Below, piece after piece: positions 1 to 5,996 of a stretch of DNA of 7,312 bases (the first letter of the stretch is position 1; each line of letters begins with the position of its first letter). The stretch covers positions 1-7,312 of the forward strand of contig JAPUJX010000419.1 of the NCBI GenBank assembly GCA_027295975.1, read 5' to 3'. Under the pieces are notes generated by a model, which had not been told where the DNA came from, made no database searches, and was given only the letters and a program-made list of their open reading frames with translations. Made by a program: the position numbers and the translations under genes. The DNA is from Gammaproteobacteria bacterium. Lineage in GTDB: Bacteria > Pseudomonadota > Gammaproteobacteria > Pseudomonadales > Azotimanducaceae.

Positions 1-1225
1 GGGAGCGTAATTCGTCACGCTGGGCCACTAGGTGTGCCGGGATGTCTTTCAACACGTCGTCGAAAAGCTCGCGCTGGTCGAGCTGTGGACCGTCGGTCAT
101 GGTTCCGTAACTCAACGCCTCCTGCCAGGCTTCGGCGCAGTGTTCTTCCAATTCGGCCATGAGATGGGTGTGTTGTGTTTCCGACCAGACACCTTCGCGG
201 ATCATGAACATCTTCAATCGTTCTATAGGATCCCCCAATGGCCAGGCTTTCCACTCATCCCGGGGTCGGTAACGGGAAGGATCGTCGCTCGTGGAATGTG
301 CCGCCGCCCGGTAGGTAACGTGTTCGATCAGCGTCGGTCCGCCGCCCTGACGAGCGCGCTCCGCAGCCCAGGCGGTCACCGCATACACGGCGAGAAAGTC
401 GTTGCCATCAACACGAATACCGGGAATGCCATGCCCCAGACCACGAACCGCAAATGGCCGTCGCTCGCCACCGGCAAACCCCTGAAAGGTTGAAATGGCC
501 CACTGATTGTTGACCACGTTGAGTACCACGGGTGCCTGATATACGGCGGCGAAGGTGAGTGCGTGATGAAAATCTGCTTCCGCGCTGCTGCCTTCTCCGA
601 TCCAGGCGGCGGCAATATCGTCCTCGCCTTTGATGGCCGCGGCCATGGCCCATCCAACCGCCTGGGGAAACTGGGTGGTGAGGTTGCCGGAAACCGAGAA
701 GATGTTGCCCCGGGCCCAGTGGTACATGACCGGCATCTGCCGCCCTTTGCACATATCATTCGTGTTGGACAGACACTGGCACATCAGGTCCGACAGGTTT
801 CGCCCCCGGGCGATCTGCAGACCCTGGGTACGATAGGAGGGAAACAGCATATCGCCGGGCTGTAACGCCATTGCGGGTGCAATGGACACTGCTTCTTCGC
901 CCGTTGATTTCATGTAAAACGAGATCTTGCCCTGGCGCTGCATCCCCATCATGCGGTCGTCGAATACCCGCGTGAGCAACATATGCCTGAGGCCTACCTG
1001 AAGTTCCTGTTCGTCCAGAAGCGGGTGCCAGGGTCCCACCGCGTGGTGTTCATCGTCGATCACTCGGACAAGCCCGAGGGCCAGATTTTCTATGTGTCTG
1101 GCCCGGGTTGTTACTTCGGGGCGGGAAACCTCACCCGCTTCGGAGAGCTCCAGATAACTGAAATCCGGTTCATCGCCCGGGCGGGCGGAAGGCTGCGGGA
1201 TGTGTAACCGCGGTATGCGTGTCAT
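1..1225 (-). CDS. bkdA1: Branched-chain 2-oxoacid dehydrogenase E1 alpha subunit (2-oxoisovalerate dehydrogenase), 3'-truncated by window edge
   Basis: Thiamine-diphosphate-dependent E1 alpha subunit of the cytoplasmic branched-chain 2-oxoacid dehydrogenase complex, which decarboxylates the 2-oxoacids of Val, Leu and Ile. I translated 408 codons on the minus strand without a stop. The protein resembles Pseudomonas BkdA1 from end to end as I remember it, including an N-terminal stretch around PDFSYLEL (20-27) that is typical of the proteobacterial form. The ThDP/Mg motif is GEG at 210-212 followed by NN at 239-240. GEG replaces the more common GDG, as in human BCKDHA. The conserved loop HSTSDDPSRYR lies at 310-320, where mammalian E1 alpha is phosphorylated. 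The family is about 410 residues, so only the last few codons and the stop are missing. The start at 1225 is supported by AAGGA at 1232-1236, six bases upstream. bkdA2, bkdB and lpdV would be expected beyond the left edge; this is an expectation, not seen. Confidence 0.96.
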   Translation of the reverse strand, partial: MTRIPRLHIPQPSARPGDEPDFSYLELSEAGEVSRPEVTTRARHIENLALGLVRVIDDEHHAVGPWHPLLDEQELQVGLRHMLLTRVFDDRMMGMQRQGKISFYMKSTGEEAVSIAPAMALQPGDMLFPSYRTQGLQIARGRNLSDLMCQCLSNTNDMCKGRQMPVMYHWARGNIFSVSGNLTTQFPQAVGWAMAAAIKGEDDIAAAWIGEGSSAEADFHHALTFAAVYQAPVVLNVVNNQWAISTFQGFAGGERRPFAVRGLGHGIPGIRVDGNDFLAVYAVTAWAAERARQGGGPTLIEHVTYRAAAHSTSDDPSRYRPRDEWKAWPLGDPIERLKMFMIREGVWSETQHTHLMAELEEHCAEAWQEALSYGTMTDGPQLDQRELFDDVLKDIPAHLVAQRDELRS

Positions 1226-1368
1226 ACGAGATCCTTGCTCATATAGGCCGTCGAGTGTGCTGCAAACCTCGGCCGGGTACCACATCTGCCGAGGAGATTC
1301 CCCGGAAGTGAGAACTCGTAGACACACGAGTCATGGCGATGTCGAGCGCTGCTGACGACCGTCGGCAT

Positions 1369-1578
1369 TTAATAGTGAGGCGGAGGATTTTCCACCGGCT
1401 CGATCTCCGGGCTCGCGGCTTGATTGCGCAGGCTCTCGAGGATCAGTCGAAGGGAAGTTTCAAGATCGTGAATGCGCGCCTCCTGCGCGATCACCACTTC
1501 GTTGAGTTTCTGGATCGTGTTTTCTTGAAAAGCGACTTTCGATTCCAGGTCGTCCAGCCTTGCTTCGACGTCTGCCAC
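1369..1578 (-). CDS. slyX: SlyX family protein
   Basis: Small cytoplasmic protein of unknown molecular function. E. coli SlyX was linked historically to suppression of phiX174 lysis defects, but its role is unresolved. The chosen GTG start gives 69 residues, close to the 72 of E. coli SlyX. The protein is almost entirely heptad-like alpha helix, a predicted coiled coil, with the family signature ESKVAFQENTIQKLNE near the N-terminus and the diagnostic C-terminal tail PPPHY immediately before TAA. The frame is open further upstream to a GTG at 1620. I prefer 1578 because an excellent GGAGGAG lies six bases before it and because MADVEARLDDLES then aligns with the N-terminus of known SlyX proteins. 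It points the same way as bkdA1 and is divergent from the GST gene. Confidence 0.92.
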   Translation of the reverse strand: MADVEARLDDLESKVAFQENTIQKLNEVVIAQEARIHDLETSLRLILESLRNQAASPEIEPVENPPPHY

Positions 1579-1584
1579 CGCCTT

Positions 1585-1591
1585 CTCCTCC
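1585..1591 (-). promoter_or_regulatory. Ribosome binding site deciding the slyX start
   Basis: GGAGGAG on the minus strand is separated by six bases (AAGGCG) from the GTG at 1578. It lies inside the longer open frame that starts at 1620, so it argues for the shorter 69-residue SlyX over the 83-residue reading. Confidence 0.7.
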
Positions 1592-1682
1592 ACGTTGATT
1601 ACCATCGCACCGGCATCCACGGGTACATGATAACCGTAGTCTTCTGGTACGCTAAGTAACTTGTATCAAGCGGAGTCATAGG

Positions 1683-2405
1683 ATGATCGACCTGCATTAC
1701 TGGCCAACGCCGAATGGTAAAAAGGTGACGATTGCGCTCGAAGAATGTGAGCTGCCATATCGGATTGTTGCCTGCAACATCGGGCGCGGCGATCAGTTCG
1801 AGCAGAGTTTTCTGGATATCAGCCCGAACAACCGCATGCCCGCCCTGTTGGACCACGAACCCCTGGGCGGCGGTGAACCCTTAAGTGTCTTCGAGTCGGG
1901 CGCCATGATGATGTATATCGCCGAGAAAGCCGGGCGTTATTATCCCCAGGATGTACGAGGGCGATATGAGGTCAATCAGTGGGTGGTCTGGCAGATGGCG
2001 AACCAGGGTCCGAAGACGGGGGAATGCGGGCATTTCCGGCGGCTGGGGGAAACCGAAGGCGACCAGGGTTACGCCATACGGCGTTTCACGGACGAGGTGA
2101 ACCGTATGTATGGGGTTCTGAACAACCGTCTGTACGATCGGCCATATCTCGCCGGGGATACGTACTCCATTGCCGACATGATCTGTTACCCATGGACGGT
2201 CGGGTGGGAAGCTCAAGGTCAGGACATCGAGGAGTTCAAACACTTCAAACGTTGGTTTGAAGAACTCGGGGAGCGCCCGGCCGTTCAGCGTGGCATGGCC
2301 GCCGGTAGCGATCTGGCCGAAGATTACTCCAAGTTGTCCGCCGAAGAGATCGAGCGGCGCAAAGGTCTGCTGTTCAACCAGCGCGCGCGACCGGCGCCGG
2401 GATAA
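1683..2405 (+). CDS. yfcG: Glutathione S-transferase, Nu-class / YfcG-like (glutathione disulfide-bond oxidoreductase)
   Basis: Cytoplasmic glutathione transferase of 240 residues. The N-terminal thioredoxin-fold domain (about 1-90) begins MIDLHYWPTPNGKK, matching the YfcG/Nu-class signature MIDLYFAPTPNGHK. Thr9 and Asn11 sit where the Nu class places its glutathione-contacting residues, with no catalytic Tyr or Ser. NNRMPALLDH with its cis-Pro (about 50-59) and ESGAMMMYIAEK (about 71-82) form the glutathione site. The helical C-terminal domain carries QGPKTGECGHF and the folding motif YSIADMICYPW. E. coli YfcG is a disulfide reductase with little classical transferase activity, so a similar role is inferred here. 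The start has GGAG at 1672-1675, seven bases upstream. The gene lies 87 bases before the Rieske oxygenase on the same strand, so co-transcription is plausible. The C-terminus extends somewhat past E. coli YfcG (about 215 residues). The symbol reflects family resemblance; YghU-type relatives are the main alternative. Confidence 0.88.
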   Translation: MIDLHYWPTPNGKKVTIALEECELPYRIVACNIGRGDQFEQSFLDISPNNRMPALLDHEPLGGGEPLSVFESGAMMMYIAEKAGRYYPQDVRGRYEVNQWVVWQMANQGPKTGECGHFRRLGETEGDQGYAIRRFTDEVNRMYGVLNNRLYDRPYLAGDTYSIADMICYPWTVGWEAQGQDIEEFKHFKRWFEELGERPAVQRGMAAGSDLAEDYSKLSAEEIERRKGLLFNQRARPAPG

Positions 2406-2492
2406 CGGCCCACCAGACCCGTTACTGAAAGCAACCGGCAGGATCGGTTAAGCTTCCGTTGAGAGGCATATGTTTCGAAAAGGAGTGTTTTC

Positions 2493-3824
2493 ATGAGCGA
2501 AGTAGTGAAGCTGCAGGGAAGCGGTATAGATCGCAGCAAAGCGCCCGAGCCTGAACTCGGTAGTGGCCCGATCACAGGTGAACGTTATTACTCAAAGGAG
2601 TTTGCACACCGTGAATTCGAGCAGATGTGGTCGAAGGTCTGGTTGATCGCGTGTCTCGAGGACGAGGTTCGCTCCAGCGGCGATTACATAACTTGTGAGA
2701 TAGGCCGTGAATCCATCCTGTGCGTGCGTGGCGAAGATGACAAAATTCGCGCTTTTTACAATGTCTGCCAACATCGCGGCAACCGGTTGGTGCATAACAA
2801 CCAGGGTAACACCGCTTCCGAGTTTGCCTGTGCTTATCACGGTTGGCGTTACGACACACGGGGTATTCTGAAGTGGGTTTATTGCGAAGAAGATTTTCCT
2901 CAGGGTAGTCCTTGCGGAAAGCGCAACCTCATCGAGATTCCCTGCGAGTCCTGGGCTGGCTTCGTCTGGTACAACCTGGACCCTGACGCCAAACCCCTGC
3001 GTGACTATTTGAGCCCGGTGGCCGAACAACTCGATTGTTATGCGATGGAACGCATGCACCGTACCCACTGGGTGACTCTGGAAGGCGATTTCAATTGGAA
3101 GTGCGTACAGGATAACTTCAACGAAAGTTACCATCTGCCATACGTTCACGCAGGGGTCGAATCGATTCTGGACGAACACTACAGTAACTGTCAGTTCGAT
3201 CTCTATGCGAGCGGCCATTGCCGTATGCTCATGCCTGGCGGGGGACCGAACCCCAACTATCCCGGCTCCGTGGACAACGTCTTCCAGGGTTTGAGTCAGG
3301 AACTCTCATTCTGGGATCTCGATCCGGAACCGTTCCGTAACGATCTGGCGAAATTGCGTATGGCGCTCCAGGCCCAGAAACGCAAGCTCGGCAAAAGCAA
3401 GGGTTATGATTTTTCCAGGTACACGGACGAACAACTCACCGATCACTATCACTATACGGTGTTTCCCAACCTGTCTTTCAGCATGAAACCCGATGGCTGT
3501 ATTTTCCTGCGCGGCAATCCTCATCCAACCGATCCGGAAAAGTGTCTATTCGACATGTGGTACCTGACGTTGTTTCCGGAAGGCGCCACCGAGTATTACG
3601 CTGCCTCGCAACGTGACTGGGTTTCCGTCGATTATCGCGCCGCACACGAGACGGGTAAAGTTGGCGAAGTCTCCTGTGGCCCGGGTATCGATCAGGATGT
3701 ATCCATCTGGTCGTCGCAGCAGCAGGGCCTTCGTTCCCGGGGTTTCAAGGGTGAGTACATGGCAAAACAGGAACGGCGAATCCGCTATTTCCACGAAACC
3801 CTGGATCGTTACCTCGGGAACTAG
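2493..3824 (+). CDS. Rieske non-heme-iron oxygenase, alpha (large) subunit
   Basis: Terminal oxygenase component of a multicomponent Rieske oxygenase, 443 residues and cytoplasmic. The N-terminal Rieske domain has C92-x-H94 and C113-x-x-H116 in CQHRGNRL...CAYHGWRYD, which bind the [2Fe-2S] cluster; the 18-residue spacing is slightly longer than the usual 16-17. The C-terminal catalytic domain has DNFNESYHLPYVH at 207-219. His214 and His219 are the likely mononuclear iron ligands, and Asp354 in CLFDMWY is the likely third ligand. The residue aligned with the bridging Asp of naphthalene dioxygenase is Glu211, as in carnitine oxygenase CntA and related proteins. The substrate is unknown: similarity to the broad HcaE/phenylpropionate-dioxygenase-like group does not decide between an aromatic ring, an N-demethylation or another aliphatic target. 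AGGAG at 2481-2485, seven bases before the ATG, supports the start. No beta subunit follows, so an alpha-only trimer is expected. Its stop abuts the ferredoxin start. Confidence 0.93.
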   Translation: MSEVVKLQGSGIDRSKAPEPELGSGPITGERYYSKEFAHREFEQMWSKVWLIACLEDEVRSSGDYITCEIGRESILCVRGEDDKIRAFYNVCQHRGNRLVHNNQGNTASEFACAYHGWRYDTRGILKWVYCEEDFPQGSPCGKRNLIEIPCESWAGFVWYNLDPDAKPLRDYLSPVAEQLDCYAMERMHRTHWVTLEGDFNWKCVQDNFNESYHLPYVHAGVESILDEHYSNCQFDLYASGHCRMLMPGGGPNPNYPGSVDNVFQGLSQELSFWDLDPEPFRNDLAKLRMALQAQKRKLGKSKGYDFSRYTDEQLTDHYHYTVFPNLSFSMKPDGCIFLRGNPHPTDPEKCLFDMWYLTLFPEGATEYYAASQRDWVSVDYRAAHETGKVGEVSCGPGIDQDVSIWSSQQQGLRSRGFKGEYMAKQERRIRYFHETLDRYLGN

Positions 3825-4181
3825 ATGATCAGGGTACCCGTCGACAAAGCCCGTCAACTCGAAGATGGCCAGATGGCGCCATTTCCGTGTGGGGAATTCC
3901 AGGTTTTGATTTGTCGGGTACACGGGAAGCTGTATGCGGTAGAAAATCTCTGCAGTCACGCGAAAACGCCGTTGGATGGGGGCAAGCTCGAGGAGTACCG
4001 CGTCACCTGCCCGCTTCATGGGGCGAAGTTCGACGTACGAGACGGCTGTCACCAGAGTCCTCCGGCGTTCACTGGAATTATCTCTTTTGAGGTGGAGGAC
4101 TCCGGCGATGCGATTTCCGTATTGGTTCCCGAAAAGAAACCCGTCGTCGACCCGCTGGGTGGCTTGATAAGAACCCGCTAG
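3825..4181 (+). CDS. Rieske-type [2Fe-2S] ferredoxin
   Basis: Small soluble electron carrier of 118 residues, most likely passing electrons to the adjacent oxygenase. The cluster ligands are Cys43 and His45 in CSHAKTPLDGG and Cys62 and His65 in CPLHGAKFDVRDG, so C-x-H-x16-C-x-x-H, the standard pattern of BphA3/NdoA-like Rieske ferredoxins. The fold continues through a proline loop (PPAF, about 79-82) and closing beta strands to about residue 100. A basic, proline-containing tail of about 18 residues makes it slightly longer than BphA3-type proteins. The ATG directly follows the TAG of the oxygenase with no intervening base and only a weak GGGA upstream, which points to translational coupling and a shared complex. 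No NAD(P)H-ferredoxin reductase is encoded in the window, so the reductase must be elsewhere. Whether it can also serve the downstream P450 is open. Confidence 0.93.
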   Translation: MIRVPVDKARQLEDGQMAPFPCGEFQVLICRVHGKLYAVENLCSHAKTPLDGGKLEEYRVTCPLHGAKFDVRDGCHQSPPAFTGIISFEVEDSGDAISVLVPEKKPVVDPLGGLIRTR

Positions 4182-4238
4182 AATTTCCAGTAGAACCAGC
4201 CCGGTTGGGTGCCAGTAACGAACTACCGGATACAACTC

Positions 4239-5378
4239 ATGCAATTTTTTACCGATGACCTGATCGCAGATCCATACCCCCACTACCAACGATGGCGCGA
4301 TGACCAACCCATCTGGTGGGAAGAATCTTCCGGGCAGTGGGTGCTGACGCGCAACGAAGACGTGCAACGGGTGCTGCGTGATCATGATTGTTTTTCCTCG
4401 GCCGCCATGGGGGCGGGCAATTCGCCGTTGCCACTGCTCACGGATGACCCGCCTCGTCACACCAAGTTGCGCGGAATCGTCAACAAGGCGTTCACAACGC
4501 GAATGTTGAGGGACCTCGAGCCTGCTATAGAGGAGGTTGCGCGAGATCTGGTTGGCCGGTTCCCCGATGGAGAACTCGATGTAGTGGAAGCGCTGACGGT
4601 GCCATTTCCGGTCATCGTCATATCGCGGATGATGGGGATACCCGAGGAGCGCCGCGAAGATTTCAAACGCTGGTCGGATGCACTGACGGGTATCCTTGCA
4701 GGCACATCCCTCGAAGACCGCCGGAGCGAAATTCTCGAGATGGCGACTTTTTTCCAGACATTGATTCCGGAGCGGAGATTAACCCCGGGTGACGATCTTC
4801 TGAGTGCTGTGGCTCGCGCGGAGGTGGACGGTCAATACCTCTCGGATGCGGAGATAGTCGGATTCAACATGCTGCTGCTGATAGCCGGTAACGAAACAAC
4901 GACAAACCTGCTTGGGAACATGTTGAACGTGCTCGCCACGCGGCCGGATGTCTGGATGGAATTGCGGAATAATCCCGATCTCATTGAGCCGGCAATCGAA
5001 GAGACCTTTCGATTTGACAGTCCGGTTCAGTTCCTCATGCGCCAGGCTACCGAAGAGGTTGAATTTCACAATCAACCGGTAAAACAGGGCGAACGTGTCA
5101 TGGTTGTCATGGGTTCTGCCAATAGAGATTCCCGGGTTATCGATTCTCCGGACGAGTTTGATATCGGGCGTGACAAAACCCGCCACTATTCCCTCGGTTA
5201 CGGAATTCATTTCTGTCTCGGCGCACCGCTGGCGAGGCTCGAAGCCCGCATCGCCATGGGCGTGTTGCTGGAACGTTTTGACCTGTTGGATCCCGGGTTG
5301 GTCGCGGGAAAGCGTGTACCCTCGCACCTGTTGCGCGGGTTCGAACGTCTTCCCTTACGGTTCAACCGCGCGCGATGA
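4239..5378 (+). CDS. Cytochrome P450 (soluble bacterial class)
   Basis: Heme-thiolate monooxygenase, 379 residues from the ATG at 4239 (389 if the in-frame GTG at 4209 is used). Residue numbers here are from 4239. The C-helix region DDPPRHTKLRGIVNKAF (69-85) is typical of soluble bacterial P450s. The I-helix oxygen-activation motif AGNETT is at 216-221, the K-helix ExxR is E255-T-F-R258, and the heme loop is SLGYGIHFCLGAPLAR with the axial thiolate Cys326. The usual Phe seven residues before the Cys is Leu319 here. No membrane anchor is seen, so the protein is soluble and needs separate redox partners. Neither start has a convincing Shine-Dalgarno sequence. I favour 4239 because MQFFTDDLIADPYPHY starts where bacterial P450s usually begin. 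It follows the ferredoxin by 57 bases on the same strand, suggesting one transcript. The substrate and CYP family cannot be assigned by eye. Confidence 0.94.
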   Translation: MQFFTDDLIADPYPHYQRWRDDQPIWWEESSGQWVLTRNEDVQRVLRDHDCFSSAAMGAGNSPLPLLTDDPPRHTKLRGIVNKAFTTRMLRDLEPAIEEVARDLVGRFPDGELDVVEALTVPFPVIVISRMMGIPEERREDFKRWSDALTGILAGTSLEDRRSEILEMATFFQTLIPERRLTPGDDLLSAVARAEVDGQYLSDAEIVGFNMLLLIAGNETTTNLLGNMLNVLATRPDVWMELRNNPDLIEPAIEETFRFDSPVQFLMRQATEEVEFHNQPVKQGERVMVVMGSANRDSRVIDSPDEFDIGRDKTRHYSLGYGIHFCLGAPLARLEARIAMGVLLERFDLLDPGLVAGKRVPSHLLRGFERLPLRFNRAR

Positions 5379-5395
5379 ACTAACCGATCCCATGC

Positions 5396-5422
5396 GGGAG
5401 TGAACCACAACTCCTCCTTTTT
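5396..5422 (+). terminator. Possible weak rho-independent terminator after the P450 gene
   Basis: GGGAGT (5396-5401) can pair with ACTCCT (5410-5415), giving five Watson-Crick pairs plus one G-T around an eight-base loop. A T-run follows at 5418-5422 after two C residues. The stem is short and the loop large, so termination would be weak. Its place 17 bases after the P450 stop and before a 120-base gap fits the end of a transcription unit. Confidence 0.4.
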
Positions 5423-5541
5423 GTTGCTGGGAAAATCGTAGACAAACCGGCAAATTCTGTACGTCCGCCAGGCTGCTGTCCTACTACAGGTAAGCGAACG
5501 GCTCGTTAGTCTTGGTGTTCGTTCCGTGAAGAAGCATTGCC

Positions 5542-5859
5542 ATGACGTTGTGGATCGTTCTGTTGCTGCTCTCCGTCGCACCACCGACGTTTGGCCGCTG
5601 TAGTTGCCTGTGTGTCGATGGAGCACCGCGAACCTTGTGTACCGACATCCTCGAAGCCCAGTTGCACCCGTCGCTGTGCGGGCCGGCTGCGCGGAATGCA
5701 TGTCCGCCGTTAGCTGCCGACGAAGTCGGTGAGCGTGCGAGTTACGATTCCCCGTTTGCCGAAGGGGTGGGCTGTCGCGAGGTCAGGGTGTGGAATCCGT
5801 CCAGCGGCGGTTACACCGCGGTCAAGGTCTGCGATGTGCTTTCGGGCGAACACCGATAG
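5542..5859 (+). CDS. Small secreted Cys-rich protein of unknown function
   Basis: I do not recognise a named family. The 105-residue product begins with a hydrophobic segment, TLWIVLLLLSVAPPTFG (2-18), which looks like a signal peptide although it has no basic residue near the start. Cleavage around residue 18 is possible. There is no clear lipobox, so a lipoprotein is unlikely. The mature part has eight cysteines (20, 22, 24, 33, 46, 54, 78, 97), beginning with the cluster CSCLC; an even number suggests disulfides in the periplasm or outside the cell. The C-terminal part (GVGCREVRVWNPSSGGYTAV) reads like a folded beta structure rather than a chance frame. The ATG has only a weak purine stretch (GAAGAAG) upstream. 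It lies 163 bases after the P450 and 137 bases before the CoA-transferase. The signal-like N-terminus and cysteine pattern are my main reasons for calling it a gene. Confidence 0.68.
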   Translation: MTLWIVLLLLSVAPPTFGRCSCLCVDGAPRTLCTDILEAQLHPSLCGPAARNACPPLAADEVGERASYDSPFAEGVGCREVRVWNPSSGGYTAVKVCDVLSGEHR

Positions 5860-5867
5860 GGATACTG

Positions 5868-5910
5868 TCAGGCGCGACTTTTGCGGGGTCAACCCCGCGC
5901 CTGAAGGCGC
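5868..5910. repeat. GC-rich nested palindrome, REP/BIME-like
   Basis: The outer arms TCAGGC (5868-5873) and GCCTGA (5899-5904) are perfectly complementary. Between them is a perfect six-base-pair hairpin, GCGGGG TCAA CCCCGC (5883-5898). A third, overlapping stem, GCGCC TGAA GGCGC (5897-5910), competes with the outer arm. No T-run follows on the plus strand, and an AAAA stretch rather than a T-run follows in the minus direction, so it is not a standard terminator. The adjacent alternating GC-rich palindromes in an intergenic gap resemble the REP elements common in gammaproteobacteria. Only one copy is visible here, so the repeat nature is inferred. Confidence 0.45.
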
Positions 5911-5969
5911 CCCGATCAAGGCCGTTCCCACGGCGTGGCTCATAGCGTCGCTCCAACCCGATTACGCGG

Positions 5970-5975
5970 TATAGT
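5970..5975 (+). promoter_or_regulatory. Possible -10 element upstream of the CoA-transferase
   Basis: TATAGT matches the sigma-70 -10 consensus at five of six positions and lies 21 bases before the ATG at 5997. No good -35 hexamer is present 16-18 bases upstream, so it would need an activator or be inactive. Its location after the palindromic element would allow separate expression of the CoA-transferase. Confidence 0.25.
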
Positions 5976-5996
5976 GCCAACGGGAAGGAGGAAATT

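Noticed and set aside
628..639. GEG instead of GDG in the ThDP motif of the Bkd E1 alpha subunit as a possible inactivating change
   Set aside because: Human BCKDHA, an active enzyme, also has GEG at this position, and the rest of the motif is intact.
1579..1682. Divergent promoters between slyX and the GST gene
   Set aside because: Promoters are expected here, but I found no pair of -35 and -10 hexamers with acceptable match and spacing on either strand.
2406..2492. Terminator or promoter between the GST and the Rieske oxygenase
   Set aside because: The only pairing (AACCG with CGGTT around a seven-base loop) is weak and has no T-run, and no convincing promoter hexamers are present.
2592..3218. 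208-codon minus-strand open frame inside the Rieske oxygenase
   Set aside because: It lies fully antisense to a well-supported gene and has no recognisable motif.
3546..4460. 304-codon open frame on the minus strand across the Rieske oxygenase, ferredoxin and P450 genes
   Set aside because: It is antisense to three genes with clear catalytic motifs, crosses their boundaries and has no recognisable domain. It is a shadow frame.
5207..5701. 164-codon minus-strand open frame covering the P450 end, the gap and the Cys-rich gene
   Set aside because: Its product is rich in Arg, Thr and Ser without structure, and it overlaps the P450 heme loop and the better supported Cys-rich gene.
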